Origin: CAZIFG01 sp964539135
Lineage (GTDB): Bacteria > Margulisbacteria > Marinamargulisbacteria > GCA-2716485 > CAZIFG01
Length of the DNA stretch: 20,341 nucleotides
Direction of reading: 5' to 3'
Assembly: GCA_964539135.1 (NCBI GenBank)
Contig: CAZIFG010000023.1
Span: forward strand, 1-20,341
Positions 6,509-16,000 of this stretch are shown here, piece after piece. Each line of letters begins with the position of its first letter. Position 1 is the first letter of the stretch. A program made the translations under genes and the position numbers. The notes beneath the pieces were generated by a model. The model had not been told where the DNA came from, searched no databases, and saw nothing but the letters and a program-made list of their open reading frames with translations.

Positions 6509-6567
6509 ATGATTGGAGCAACCTAACTTTTGAGGCCACTTTAAGTGACGGATAAAGGGGTGAATTT

Positions 6568-6644
6568 AGGCCCGTAGCTCCAACTGGTAGAGCATCGGTC
6601 TCCAAAACCGAGTGTTGTCGGTTCGAATCCGTCCGGGCCTGCCA
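6568..6644 (+). tRNA. trpT: tRNA-Trp (anticodon CCA), CCA end encoded
   Basis: A complete cloverleaf. The acceptor stem AGGCCCG (6568-6574) pairs with CGGGCCT (6634-6640), followed by discriminator G and encoded CCA (6642-6644). The anticodon stem TCGGT/ACCGA (6595-6599/6607-6611) encloses the loop CTCCAAA with anticodon CCA at 6602-6604. The T-loop GTTCGAATC is canonical. A tRNA-Trp just before secE is a common bacterial arrangement. The tRNA must be cut out of a longer transcript if it is co-transcribed with secE, since no terminator follows. Confidence 0.97.
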
Positions 6645-6647
6645 TTT

Positions 6648-6666
6648 TACCTTTAATATGAAGGTA
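6648..6666 (+). other. Short hairpin between tRNA-Trp and secE
   Basis: TACCTT (6648-6653) and AAGGTA (6661-6666) form a 6-bp stem with a 7-nt loop just after the tRNA CCA end. It has no U-run and is too weak to be a terminator. It may mark the processing junction between tRNA and mRNA. Confidence 0.35.
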
Positions 6667-6682
6667 CCTAAGGGATGACTGA

Positions 6683-6898
6683 ATGAATAAACAGCAAATC
6701 GAGATTCAGCATAAAAAGGGATTGTTTTTGACCGATTTAAAGGGCGAACTCAATCGGATTACATGGCCAACTCGAGACACTTTAATTAAAGCGTCTTTGC
6801 TAGTTTTAGCAGTTGTTGTAATCTTTACAGTCTTAGTAGGCTTAGTGGATTATATCCTTACAAAAGCATTCTTAGAATTAAGAGCTTCCGTAAAGTGA
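6683..6898 (+). CDS. secE: Preprotein translocase subunit SecE
   Basis: SecE (71 residues) is the small essential clamp subunit of the SecYEG protein-conducting channel in the cytoplasmic membrane. This is the short single-span form: the conserved amphipathic stretch LKGELNRITWPTRD (about residues 19-32) precedes one membrane helix (about 36-60). Length and motif are typical of most bacteria other than Enterobacteria, which have three spans. AAGGG lies 8 nt before ATG 6683. It sits between tRNA-Trp and nusG, its usual neighbours, and is presumably transcribed from the promoter before the tRNA. Confidence 0.96.
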   Translation: MNKQQIEIQHKKGLFLTDLKGELNRITWPTRDTLIKASLLVLAVVVIFTVLVGLVDYILTKAFLELRASVK

Positions 6899-6908
6899 GA
6901 GAATAATA

Positions 6909-7562
6909 ATGAATGAAGAAATAGAGATAAACGAAATCGAAACTCAAAACACCGAAGAAATTGTAAGTGGGGATGATGTTGCATCCGCTTCAGTATCTTC
7001 TGTTGAAAACGAACATGCCTCAGAAATTCCAGATGGGGTAAATTGGTATATTGTGCAGTGTTTCACGGGGCAAGAATATAAAGTGCTTTCAAGAATTCAG
7101 CAATTGATGGAAACACCAGAATGTAAAAAACATATTTTCAGAGCCTTGGTTCCAGAAGAGCAAACTGTAGAAATTAAAAACAACAAACGTCTTGAAAAGA
7201 CAACTAAAATTTATCCTGGGTATGCCTTTGTTCAAATGACAGAAGATGAATATTCAAGATTTGAAATCCGACGTTTACCTGGTGTATCTAAATTCATTGG
7301 GCCGCAAAATAAACCCACGTCTGTAACAGAAGCGGATATTTTAAAAGTGCTTCGAAAAGCAGGTGATACAACCAAGAAAATTGATGTTGATTTTGAGACT
7401 GGCGAAGTGCTTAAAGTTATTGCGGGACCGTTCAGAGGGTATACGGGAACCATCGCAGAGGTAAATGGCGATCGCGGCAAATTAAAGGTAATGATTTCTA
7501 TTTTTGGAAGAGAAACCCCCGTCGAATTAGAATTCGACCAAGTAGAAAAAACAGTTCAATAG
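6909..7562 (+). CDS. nusG: Transcription termination/antitermination factor NusG
   Basis: NusG binds the RNA polymerase clamp and links elongation with Rho or with the leading ribosome. The 217-residue protein has the NGN domain beginning at about residue 45 (WYIVQCFTGQEYKV), with the family segment KIYPGYAFVQM, and a C-terminal KOW domain (about 160-217, with VIAGPFRGYTGTI). The first 44 residues form an acidic, Glu/Asp/Ser-rich extension with no domain that I recognise, making it longer than the roughly 180-residue E. coli protein. It starts 11 nt after the secE stop, with GAGAG as a modest ribosome binding site, and is followed 11 nt later by rplK. Confidence 0.96.
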   Translation: MNEEIEINEIETQNTEEIVSGDDVASASVSSVENEHASEIPDGVNWYIVQCFTGQEYKVLSRIQQLMETPECKKHIFRALVPEEQTVEIKNNKRLEKTTKIYPGYAFVQMTEDEYSRFEIRRLPGVSKFIGPQNKPTSVTEADILKVLRKAGDTTKKIDVDFETGEVLKVIAGPFRGYTGTIAEVNGDRGKLKVMISIFGRETPVELEFDQVEKTVQ

Positions 7563-7573
7563 AGGTAATAACG

Positions 7574-8011
7574 ATGGCAGAAAAAAAACAAAAATTAGAA
7601 GTATCAGCAATCATTAAGCTCCAAATTCAAGCGGGTAAAGCAACGCCTGCACCTCCAATTGGTCCTGCTCTAGGTCAACATGGTCTGCCCATCATGGACT
7701 TTTGTAAAGCATATAACGAGGCGACTAGAGATCAAATGGGCATGGTTGTACCTGTTGAAATCACAGCCTATAAAAATAGAACGTTTACCTTTAAGTTAAA
7801 AACGCCTCCTGCGTCTCGATTGATTTTGAAGGCCTTAAAATTACAAAAAGGATCTCCAAATCCAAATACAAAATTTATCGGTCGAATTTCAAAAGCTCAG
7901 ATCGATGAAATCGTGAATATTAAAGAGCCAGATTTAAATGCAAGTTCCAAAGAAGCAGCGCGAAAAATTATCGAAGGCAGCTGCAGAAGTATGGGCGTAA
8001 AAGTAAGCTAA
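7574..8011 (+). CDS. rplK: 50S ribosomal protein L11
   Basis: L11 (145 residues) forms the GTPase-associated stalk base on 23S rRNA with L10 and L7/L12. The N-terminal domain carries the proline-rich signature IQAGKATPAPPIGPALGQHG (about residues 18-37), also the thiostrepton-contact region. The C-terminal rRNA-binding domain includes TFKLKTPPAS and the closing GSCRSMGV. The length is normal. The start at ATG 7574 has AGAGG 7 nt upstream, in the 11-nt gap after nusG. The gene is followed by rplA, as in nearly all bacteria. Confidence 0.97.
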   Translation: MAEKKQKLEVSAIIKLQIQAGKATPAPPIGPALGQHGLPIMDFCKAYNEATRDQMGMVVPVEITAYKNRTFTFKLKTPPASRLILKALKLQKGSPNPNTKFIGRISKAQIDEIVNIKEPDLNASSKEAARKIIEGSCRSMGVKVS

Positions 8012-8032
8012 TATAGAGAGGCGGTGTTGAAG

Positions 8033-8731
8033 ATGAAACGAAGTAAAGCATATCGAAAAGCAGCAGAGCAAATAGACGCTTCTAAAGTTTATACTCCCAA
8101 AGAGGCATTTAAACTGTTAAAAGAAGTAGCGTTTGCAAAGTTTGATGAATCTGTAGAAGTTCACTTGAAATTGGGTATTGATCCCAGACATGCAGATCAA
8201 CAATTAAGAGGGACTTTAAGTTTACCTCATGGAACAGGAAAAACCACTAGAATCGTCGTCATTGCAGAAGGTGAGAAAGCAACAGATGCAAAAAACGCGG
8301 GTGCAGATGAAGTGGGTTCAGATGATATTATCGAAAGAATCAGCGGCGGTTGGTTGGATTTCGATCTTTTAATTGCAACACCTGCCATGATGGCAAAGTT
8401 GGGTAAATTAGGACGTGTGTTGGGTTCAAAAGGATTGATGCCTAATCCTAAAAGTGGAACGGTAACACAAGACATTAGTACAGCTGTAAAAGAGTTTAAA
8501 GCAGGTCGTGTAGAATATCGAAATGACAAGGCAGGTATTATTCATTTAGCGATAGGCAAAAAATCGTTTGATGAAAAAGCGCTTGAAGAGAACTTCATGT
8601 TGGTTTATGATACGCTTCAAAAAATGAAGCCAGCGAAAGCAAAAGGCGTTTATATGAAGTCTATCAGTGTTGCAACAACCCAAGGTGTTGGCATTTTTAT
8701 AGAGCCAATGCAATTAAAATGGGCAGCATAG
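8033..8731 (+). CDS. rplA: 50S ribosomal protein L1
   Basis: L1 (232 residues) builds the mobile L1 stalk next to the E site and, in other bacteria, represses its own L11-L1 mRNA. Family features include KFDESVEVHLKLGIDPRHADQ near the start of the core, GTGKTTRIVVIAEG, the segment GRVLGSKGLMPNPKSGTVT and the closing VATTQGVGIFIEP. I chose ATG 8033 (protein begins MKRSKAYRKA), but the ribosome binding site GAGAGG (8016-8021) would better suit the in-frame TTG at 8027; an in-frame GTG at 8024 is too close to it. The difference is at most three residues. It lies 21 nt after rplK and 12 nt before rplJ. Confidence 0.96.
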   Translation: MKRSKAYRKAAEQIDASKVYTPKEAFKLLKEVAFAKFDESVEVHLKLGIDPRHADQQLRGTLSLPHGTGKTTRIVVIAEGEKATDAKNAGADEVGSDDIIERISGGWLDFDLLIATPAMMAKLGKLGRVLGSKGLMPNPKSGTVTQDISTAVKEFKAGRVEYRNDKAGIIHLAIGKKSFDEKALEENFMLVYDTLQKMKPAKAKGVYMKSISVATTQGVGIFIEPMQLKWAA

Positions 8732-8743
8732 GAAGGTAAGAAG

Positions 8744-9286
8744 ATGTCAGTAGTCATAGAGAAAGAAGTTTTAGAAGATAAAAAGAAAGTGGTTGCAGAA
8801 ATTCAACAAAAAGTGGCAGAATCAAACCTTGTCATCCTTTCAGAATACCGCGGATTGACTGTAAGTGCACTCACTCAATTGAGAAAAGGGTTGCGCGAAT
8901 CAGGCGCAGATGCCAAGGTATATAAAAATACGCTAACGCGCCTCGCATTAGATGAACTTAAGATCGGTTATCCAAAGAATTTGTTAACAGGACCGAACTT
9001 ATTTGTAAGTAGCAGCGGAGACGTTGCTCAGGTAAGTAAAGTACTTGTCCAGTTTAACAAAGACAATGAGCGCCTTGAAATTAAAGGTGGTATCTTAGAT
9101 AATCAGCTTCTCGATCTTAAGGGTATTAAAGAGTTATCGCAACTCCCATCACGAGACGTGTTAATCGGCAAGGTAGTCGGCTTAATTAAGTCGCCGCTAT
9201 CAGGACTTGTTAGAAGTCTCTCAAGCCCACAATCAGGTCTTGTTGCTGTATTAAAGCAAATTGAAACAAAAAAATTGGAGGAATAA
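8744..9286 (+). CDS. rplJ: 50S ribosomal protein L10
   Basis: L10 (180 residues) anchors the L7/L12 dimers to the ribosomal stalk. The N-terminal domain shows the family pattern ILSEYRGLTVSALTQLRKGLR and KVYKNTLTRLA. The C-terminal helix that receives L12 dimers is in the last 30 residues, and the length is typical. GGAAGG lies 7 nt before ATG 8744. Only 12 nt separate it from rplA, so the long untranslated L10-binding leader found before rplJ in E. coli and many other bacteria is not present in this gap. It is followed by rplL with a 2-nt gap. Confidence 0.96.
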   Translation: MSVVIEKEVLEDKKKVVAEIQQKVAESNLVILSEYRGLTVSALTQLRKGLRESGADAKVYKNTLTRLALDELKIGYPKNLLTGPNLFVSSSGDVAQVSKVLVQFNKDNERLEIKGGILDNQLLDLKGIKELSQLPSRDVLIGKVVGLIKSPLSGLVRSLSSPQSGLVAVLKQIETKKLEE

Positions 9287-9288
9287 AA

Positions 9289-9699
9289 ATGACTGAAGTA
9301 ACAACAGAAGTAGAATTGAGCTCAACATCAAAAGAGATTATCGAGAAAATCGAATCCATGACAGTATTGGAATTGTCAAAATTGGTAAAAGCATTAGAAG
9401 ATAAATTTGGCGTAGTTGCAGCAGCACCTATGGCAATGATGGCGGCCCCAGCGGGTGGCAGTGCGGATGCTGGAGACTCTGCAGGAGCTGCTACTGTAGA
9501 TGTTATCTTAAAAAGCTGTGGCGATAAAAAAATTCAAGTCCTTAAAACAGTAAGAGAAATCACTGGATTAGGATTGAAAGAAGCAAAAGACCTCGTAGAC
9601 AACGCACCCAAACCAGTTAAAGAAGGAATTGAAAGAGAAGAAGCTGAAGCGATCAAAAAGCAACTTGAAGAGCAAGGTGGAACTGTAGAAATCAAGTAA
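9289..9699 (+). CDS. rplL: 50S ribosomal protein L7/L12
   Basis: L7/L12 (136 residues) forms the flexible stalk that recruits translational GTPases. The N-terminal dimerisation helices (about 14-45, MTVLELSKLVKALEDKFGV) are followed by an Ala/Gly/Met-rich hinge (about 46-66). The globular C-terminal domain has KIQVLKTVREITGLGLKEAK and ends EEQGGTVEIK. It is about 10-15 residues longer than many homologues because of a longer N-terminus and hinge. GGAGGA precedes ATG 9289 by 6 nt and overlaps the end of rplJ, indicating coupled translation. A tandem hairpin lies between this gene and rpoB. Confidence 0.97.
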   Translation: MTEVTTEVELSSTSKEIIEKIESMTVLELSKLVKALEDKFGVVAAAPMAMMAAPAGGSADAGDSAGAATVDVILKSCGDKKIQVLKTVREITGLGLKEAKDLVDNAPKPVKEGIEREEAEAIKKQLEEQGGTVEIK

Positions 9700-9719
9700 G
9701 AAGTAAAGAATATCAAAAC

Positions 9720-9800
9720 CCTGGATAAACCAGGAAGAGAGTGCTTAGGTGAGATAAGACCCCAAAAGAGGTAATATCTGGCTAAGCACTCTCCATTTTT
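9720..9800 (+). promoter_or_regulatory. Tandem hairpin with U-run between rplL and rpoB (attenuator or processing site)
   Basis: Hairpin one is CCTGG (9720-9724)/CCAGG (9730-9734). Hairpin two has a perfect 12-bp outer stem, GAGAGTGCTTAG (9737-9748) with CTAAGCACTCTC (9782-9793), and further inner pairing AGATA (9752-9756)/TATCT (9775-9779) plus ACC/GGT. Two nt later comes TTTTT (9796-9800). A long, extended stem here fits either partial termination or RNase III-type cleavage, as known for the E. coli rplL-rpoB junction. Both would lower rpoBC expression relative to ribosomal proteins. Confidence 0.7.
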
Positions 9801-9816
9801 AAATGAGGTGACAGGC

Positions 9817-12800
9817 GTGACGTCGGCAACAAAAGAAAGAATTCGATTAAACACAGAAACAAATCGTGATAATTTTACTCCCCCAAATCTTATTGATATT
9901 CAACGGAATTCTTTTAAGAAATTTTTAGAAGCAGGAATCAAGCAAGAGTTTGAACAAATTTCTCCTATTGTCGCGTATGGTGGAAAATATGAACTAGAGT
10001 TCTTAGGTTCCTATCGATTTGAAGAACCCGAATTTTCTTTTGAAGAGTGCCAAATCCGCGAAATTACCTATTCCGCATCTCTCCGAGTCCCTATTCGTTT
10101 AATTAATAAAGAAACAGGCGAAATTACAGAACAAGAAGTATTTATGAGCGACATCCCCATGATGTCAGACTATGGAACCTTTTTAATCAATGGCGCAGAG
10201 CGCGTTATTGTGAGCCAATTTGTGCGATCTCCAGGGGTTTATTTTAGAAAGAAAATAGGGCCTACCCCAGATAGAATTCAGTATATTGCGACCATTATTC
10301 CTAGCAGGGGTGCCTGGTTAGAAATCGAAACCGATAAAGATGATATTTTAAATGCAAATATCAATAAAATGAAAAAGTTGCCAGTCACGCTGTTGTTATC
10401 TGCATTAGGATACACAGAGGCTCAGTTGAAAAAACTGATTAAACATGAAGAATTATTTAAAAAGACATTAGAAAAATATCCAATGGAATCTGAATCTGAA
10501 GCCCTCTTACAGATTCATAAAAAATTAAGACCTGGAGATCCTGTAACCTTAGAAGGTGCAAGAGCCTTATTGATGAACTTATTTTTCAAAGATGGAAAAT
10601 ATGATTTAAGTGATGTGGGTCGGTATCGAATTAATCAACGCTTAGATCTAAGTGTGGACAAAGACTATTGTGTTGTCAGCGGTGAAGATGTGGTTGGGAT
10701 TACCAACTATGTATTAGGGTTAGTGAAAGGCGAAGGATTTACAGATGATATCGACCATTTAGGAAACCGACGCATCCGAAGTGTAGGTGAGCAGCTTCAA
10801 AAACAATTTAGAGTGGGACTTGCACGATTAGAGCGATTAATTAAAGAGCAAATGGCACTAAAGGCGAATGAGACCATTGTGCCTCAGTCCTTAATTAATA
10901 TTAGACCCCTAGTGGCGGTCATGAGAGAATTTTTTGGAAGTTCTCAATTGTCTCAGTTTATGGATCAAACCAATCCGCTAGCAGAGATTGCCCATAAAAG
11001 ACGACTGTCTGCTTTAGGGCCTGGTGGATTAACAAAAGAAAGAGCTGGGTTTGAAGTTCGAGATATTCATCCCTCACATTATGGTCGAATTTGTCCCATA
11101 GAAACCCCAGAGGGTCCAAACGCGGGATTGATTGGGCCTTTAGCGACCTTTGCACAAGTGAATGAATATGGGTTTATTGAAACACCCTACCGAAAAGTAA
11201 AAAAAGGGGTGCTCACAGATCAAATCGATTATATTACAGCGGATATCGAAGATCGATTTTTCATTGCACCTTGGGACACTCAAATTGAAGATGAGAAATT
11301 AGTCAATTCACTCGTAATTGCGCGAAATAATCGTCAATTTAATTTGGTTCCGAAAGAACAAATAGATTATATCGGGATTTCGCCTAAACAGTTGGTGGGC
11401 GTATCTTGCGGCTTAATTCCTTTCCTTGAGCATGATGACGCAAACCGAGCGTTGATGGGTGCGAACATGCAACGTCAAGCGGTACCCTTGATCCGACCTG
11501 AGCAAGCTTATGTTGGAACGGGTTTAGAGCGCATTGTAGCACGAGATTCATCTGTACTGATGAGTGCTAGAAATAGTGGCGAAGTGACCCGTGTAACGGC
11601 AGATGAAGTTGTGGTTAAAACAAAAGGGAATAAAGAAGATGTTTATACCCTAACCAAATATTTCAGATCCAACCAAAATACAAGTAAAGATCAAAAACCC
11701 ATTGTAAGACAAGGTCAAAAAATCAAAGCGGGAGATATCATTGCCGATGGATCTTCAACTAAAAACGGTGAATTGGCATTGGGTCGAAACGTTTTAGTGG
11801 GCTTAGTTCCATGGGAAGGGTACAACTTTGAAGACGCGATTGTCATTTCAGAGCGCTTGGTAAAAGAAGATGTCTTTACCTCCATTCACATTCATAAATA
11901 TGAAGTGGATATCCGCACAACGAAGTTGGGTGTTGAAGAAATCACACGTGAGGTTCCCAATGTTTCGGAAGAGGCTATTAAAGATCTAGATGAAAACGGC
12001 ATTATCCGAATTGGCGCTTTGGTAAAATCGGGCGACATTTTAGTCGGTAAAGTAACGCCCAAAGGGGAGTCAGAGCCCCCTGCTGAGGAAAAATTGTTGC
12101 GTGCTATTTTTGGAGATAAAGCACGAGATATGAAAGATACGTCATTACGAGTGTCTTCAGGAGAATTTGGTAAAGTATTAGGCGTTCGGGTTTTTTCAAG
12201 AGAAACGGATGATTCTCTACCGCCAGGTGTAAATTGCATTGTGCGTGTCTATGTGGCACAGCAGCGAAAAATTTCAATTGGGGATAAAATGGCGGGACGT
12301 CACGGAAACAAAGGGGTTATTTCAACCATTCTACCTGTGGAAGACATGCCCTTCTTACCCGATGGAACACCGTTGGATATTATTTTAAATCCACTTGGGG
12401 TCCCATCTCGTATGAACGTTGGCCAGCTCTTTGAAACCTTGCTTGGAATGGCAGCACATGCGCTAGATGAACGCTATGAAGTCCAATTATTCGACGAGAT
12501 TTATGGAAGCCGAGCGTCTGTTAATCGTGTGGAAGAAAAACTAGAAGCCGCCAGTAAAGTAGAAGGCTACGAGTGGTTAAATAAAACAGGTAAAGTCAAT
12601 CTTCGAGATGGTCGTACCGGCGAATTTTTTGAGCGCCCTGTAACAACCGGATATATGTATATTTTGAAATTGATCCATCTGGTTGAAGATAAGATTCATG
12701 CACGGTCTACAGGACCTTACTCCTTAGTGACGCAGCAACCGCTAGGAGGTAAAGCACAGTACGGCGGTCAAAGATTTGGAGAGATGGAGGTTTGGGCCTT

Positions 12801-13020
12801 AGAAGCATATGGTGCGGCGCATACCCTCCAAGAAATGTTAACCATCAAATCAGATGATTTAACAGGACGTTCTAAAGCCTATGAAGCCATCATTAAAGGG
12901 AAGGCCTTGGCTAAACCGGGAACCCCAGAATCATTCCGAGTATTATTGCGCGAGTTAAGATCCATTGCGTTAAATATTAGAATTGTGGGCACAGACGGCG
13001 AAGAGATCGAAACGAGATAG
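9817..13020 (+). CDS. rpoB: DNA-directed RNA polymerase subunit beta
   Basis: RpoB (1067 residues) is the second-largest subunit of RNA polymerase and, with beta', forms the active centre. GTG 9817 is chosen because GAGGTG (9805-9810) lies 6 nt upstream; another in-frame GTG at 9808 lies within that site. Landmarks include the rifampicin region from Gly374 (GSSQLSQFMDQTNPL), with Asp383, His393 and Ser398 in the usual sensitive state, GRICPIETPEGPN, VPWEGYNFEDA, GDKMAGRHGNKG and the C-terminal GKAQYGGQRFGEMEVWALEA. It is well short of the E. coli protein (1342) and lacks the large lineage-specific insertions. The compact layout and sequence style resemble cyanobacterial beta. It is followed by rpoC after 15 nt. 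Confidence 0.98.
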   Translation: MTSATKERIRLNTETNRDNFTPPNLIDIQRNSFKKFLEAGIKQEFEQISPIVAYGGKYELEFLGSYRFEEPEFSFEECQIREITYSASLRVPIRLINKETGEITEQEVFMSDIPMMSDYGTFLINGAERVIVSQFVRSPGVYFRKKIGPTPDRIQYIATIIPSRGAWLEIETDKDDILNANINKMKKLPVTLLLSALGYTEAQLKKLIKHEELFKKTLEKYPMESESEALLQIHKKLRPGDPVTLEGARALLMNLFFKDGKYDLSDVGRYRINQRLDLSVDKDYCVVSGEDVVGITNYVLGLVKGEGFTDDIDHLGNRRIRSVGEQLQKQFRVGLARLERLIKEQMALKANETIVPQSLINIRPLVAVMREFFGSSQLSQFMDQTNPLAEIAHKRRLSALGPGGLTKERAGFEVRDIHPSHYGRICPIETPEGPNAGLIGPLATFAQVNEYGFIETPYRKVKKGVLTDQIDYITADIEDRFFIAPWDTQIEDEKLVNSLVIARNNRQFNLVPKEQIDYIGISPKQLVGVSCGLIPFLEHDDANRALMGANMQRQAVPLIRPEQAYVGTGLERIVARDSSVLMSARNSGEVTRVTADEVVVKTKGNKEDVYTLTKYFRSNQNTSKDQKPIVRQGQKIKAGDIIADGSSTKNGELALGRNVLVGLVPWEGYNFEDAIVISERLVKEDVFTSIHIHKYEVDIRTTKLGVEEITREVPNVSEEAIKDLDENGIIRIGALVKSGDILVGKVTPKGESEPPAEEKLLRAIFGDKARDMKDTSLRVSSGEFGKVLGVRVFSRETDDSLPPGVNCIVRVYVAQQRKISIGDKMAGRHGNKGVISTILPVEDMPFLPDGTPLDIILNPLGVPSRMNVGQLFETLLGMAAHALDERYEVQLFDEIYGSRASVNRVEEKLEAASKVEGYEWLNKTGKVNLRDGRTGEFFERPVTTGYMYILKLIHLVEDKIHARSTGPYSLVTQQPLGGKAQYGGQRFGEMEVWALEAYGAAHTLQEMLTIKSDDLTGRSKAYEAIIKGKALAKPGTPESFRVLLRELRSIALNIRIVGTDGEEIETR

Positions 13021-13035
13021 GGATAAGGAGACACA

Positions 13036-16000
13036 ATGTTAGTTAATAGTACAACTGAGTTTGATCATTTAAAGATAGGACTAGCTTCTCCAGACCGAAT
13101 TCGGTATTGGTCATATGGAGAAGTTGAAAAACCAGAAACCATCAATTACAGAACCTTTAAACCAGAGCGAAAAGGGTTGTTTTGTGAGAAGATTTTTGGA
13201 CCTGTTAAAGATTGGGAATGTTCCTGTGGTAAATATCGACGTGTTCGATATCGAGGAATTGTTTGTGAGCGGTGTGGGGTTGAGGTCACGCATTCTAAAG
13301 TACGACGTGAAAGAATGGGCCATATTGAGCTGGCAGCACCCGTAACACACATCTGGTTTTTAAAAGGGATTCCCAGCTTTTTAGGTCTGGTTCTAGACAT
13401 GTCAACGCGTCAATTAGAAGAAGTCATTTATTATGATTCTTTTATTGTGACACATGTCGATCCTTCTGTTGAAGACCAAGTCAGTTATAAAGAATTGATC
13501 TCAGCAGCCGATATGCCAGAATTTAAACAGAAGTTTAAAGAAAAAGTAAAAATCGACATTGGTGCCAATGCCATTAAAACGCTATTAGCTAACATTAATT
13601 TAAAACAAGAAGTGAAGCAATTAAGAGAAGATTTGCACGAAACAAAAGGTCAAAAAAGACTGAAAGTAACCAAAAGATTGCGTGTATTAGAGTCTCTAGA
13701 TAAATCTGGCAATCAACCCGAGTGGCTTGTATTGTGTGCCATTCCAATTATGCCTCCCGATTTGAGACCTATGGTTCAGTTAGAAGGGGGGCGTTTTGCC
13801 ACATCTGATTTAAACGATTTGTACCGACGTGTTGTAAACAGAAACAATCGTTTAAAGCGTTTGATGGATATTGGCGCGCCAGACATGATCGTGCGAAACG
13901 AAAAACGGATGCTCCAAGAAGCGGTAGACGTCTTAATTTCAAATGGAAAAAGAGGCCGTGCCGTTACGGGATCCAATGGACGTCCCTTGAAATCTTTAGG
14001 AAATATTATTGAAGGTAAGCAAGGTCGTTTTAGACAAAATCTTTTAGGAAAACGAGTCGATTACTCGGCTCGATCTGTTATCGTTGTAGGGCCTTCCTTA
14101 AAATCACATCAATGCGGCTTACCCAAAGAGATGGCATTGGAATTATTCAAGCCTTTTGTCATTCGAAAATTGGTGGAAGAAGGCCATGTTTCTAACGTTA
14201 AAAGTGCGAAACGAAAAATTGAAAGACGAGATGTTGTGGTATGGGGTATTTTAGAAAAGGTCATTAAAGGTCAATTGGTCCTTTTAAACCGTGCCCCTAC
14301 CCTTCATAGATTGGGGATTCAAGCCTTTGAACCTATTTTAGTAGAAGGTTCTGCGATTCAAATTCACCCTCTCGTTTGTACAGCGTTTAATGCGGACTTT
14401 GACGGGGATCAGATGGCGGTTCACGTGCCATTAAGTGTAGAAGCTCAGGCAGAATGCCGACTTCTCATTATGGCGACAAACAACGTACTCTCTGCATCTA
14501 GCGGACGTGCCATTATCACGCCTACACAGGACATGATCTTAGGATGCTACTTCTTAACAGTAGATGATCCAGAGTCACTTGTAGGGAAAGGAAAAGCCTT
14601 TTCTGATTTTAATGAGGCCAGACGCGCGCATGAATCCAAAGTGATTCAATTCCAAACCTTAATTAAGGTAAGAGTAGATGGTAAATTCATTGATACGACA
14701 ATTGGTCGAATCATTTTTAACAGCACCATCAGCGAAGCGTTCGCAGAATTCGGAATCGAATATACAACGTATGTGAATCATATCATTGGAAAAAGCCAGC
14801 TCGGGGAATTGGTGTACCAATGGTATATTACCTACGGCAATGAAGTCGCATCCCTATTATGCGATCGATTAAAATCCATAGGATTTAAATATTCAACGCT
14901 TTCTGGAATTTCAATTTCAATTGACGATTTAACAATTCCAAGTACCAAACAAACCATTTTAGATGAAGCGCAAGCTGCGGTAGAAAAATTAACCAAGCAA
15001 GAAAAAGCGGGCAAATTATCAACGCAGGAGTATAAATCCAGAAGTATTGATATTTGGCGAAGTGCAACACAGCGTGTTTCGGACGCTCTTGAGAATGAGA
15101 TGGGGCGTTTAAACAACGTCTTTATCATGGCAAACTCAGGTGCGAGAGGAAACATGGACCAGGTAAGACAGTTGGCTGGGATGCGAGGATTAATGTCTGA
15201 CTCTCAAGGTCGAACAGTAGATATTCCAATTCGAACCAACTTTAAAGAAGGGTTATCGCTAACCGAGTACTTTATTTCGGCATACGGTGCTCGAAAAGGA
15301 TTGGTAGATACGGCCTTAAGAACAGCGGACTCAGGATACCTCACACGACGATTGGTAGACGTAGCGCAAGATGTCATGATTACCATTGAAGATTGTGGTA
15401 CAGAAGAAGGCGTTGAGATGAAGGCCATTATTGATGGTACAAAAGCGCTTGTAAGTCTATCCGATATGCTTGAAGGTCGTGTAGCCAATGAAAATGTCGT
15501 GCATCCGATTTCAGGTAAAATCATTATTGCCAAAGGCGAAGAAATTACACGTAAGATTTCACAAGAAATTCAAGCGGCAGATATTACAAGTGTAAAAACC
15601 CGTAGTGTATACCATTGCCAAGCGATAAGAGGCTTATGTCAAAAATGCTATGGAACAGATTTATCGACAGCCAAAATGGTCAATTTAGGTGAGGCTGTAG
15701 GTATTATCGCGGCACAATCTATTGGAGAGCCTGGAACACAGCTCACCATGAGAACCTTCCATACCGGTGGGGTGGATTTACGTAAAGCATCGATGGTAGA
15801 AATCCGCTCGTTGATTAATGGTATAGTAGAATTTGATTCAAACATTACCATGAGTCCTTTAAAAGGAGAGGATGGTGTCGACGCCTGGGTTATTATTAAA
15901 GAAGGCAGCATTTCGGTTGCGAATAAAACCCAAACCAAACATCACTTTATCCCAGTAGGAACAAAAATCCTGGTGAAAGCAGGCGATAAAATTACAGCCG

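Noticed and set aside
6234..6605. Leftward 123-codon open frame overlapping the kinase end, the intergenic region and tRNA-Trp
   Set aside because: It runs through the anticodon arm of a clear tRNA and the G10 tract, and shows no protein family features or ribosome binding site.
1..6644. Signalling genes as a genomic island integrated at the tRNA-Trp gene
   Set aside because: The genes lie on the 5' side of the tRNA; no integrase, att repeat of the tRNA 3' end or insertion sequence is visible.
9808..9816. Start of rpoB at GTG 9808
   Set aside because: This codon falls inside the GAGGTG ribosome binding site that is correctly spaced for GTG 9817.
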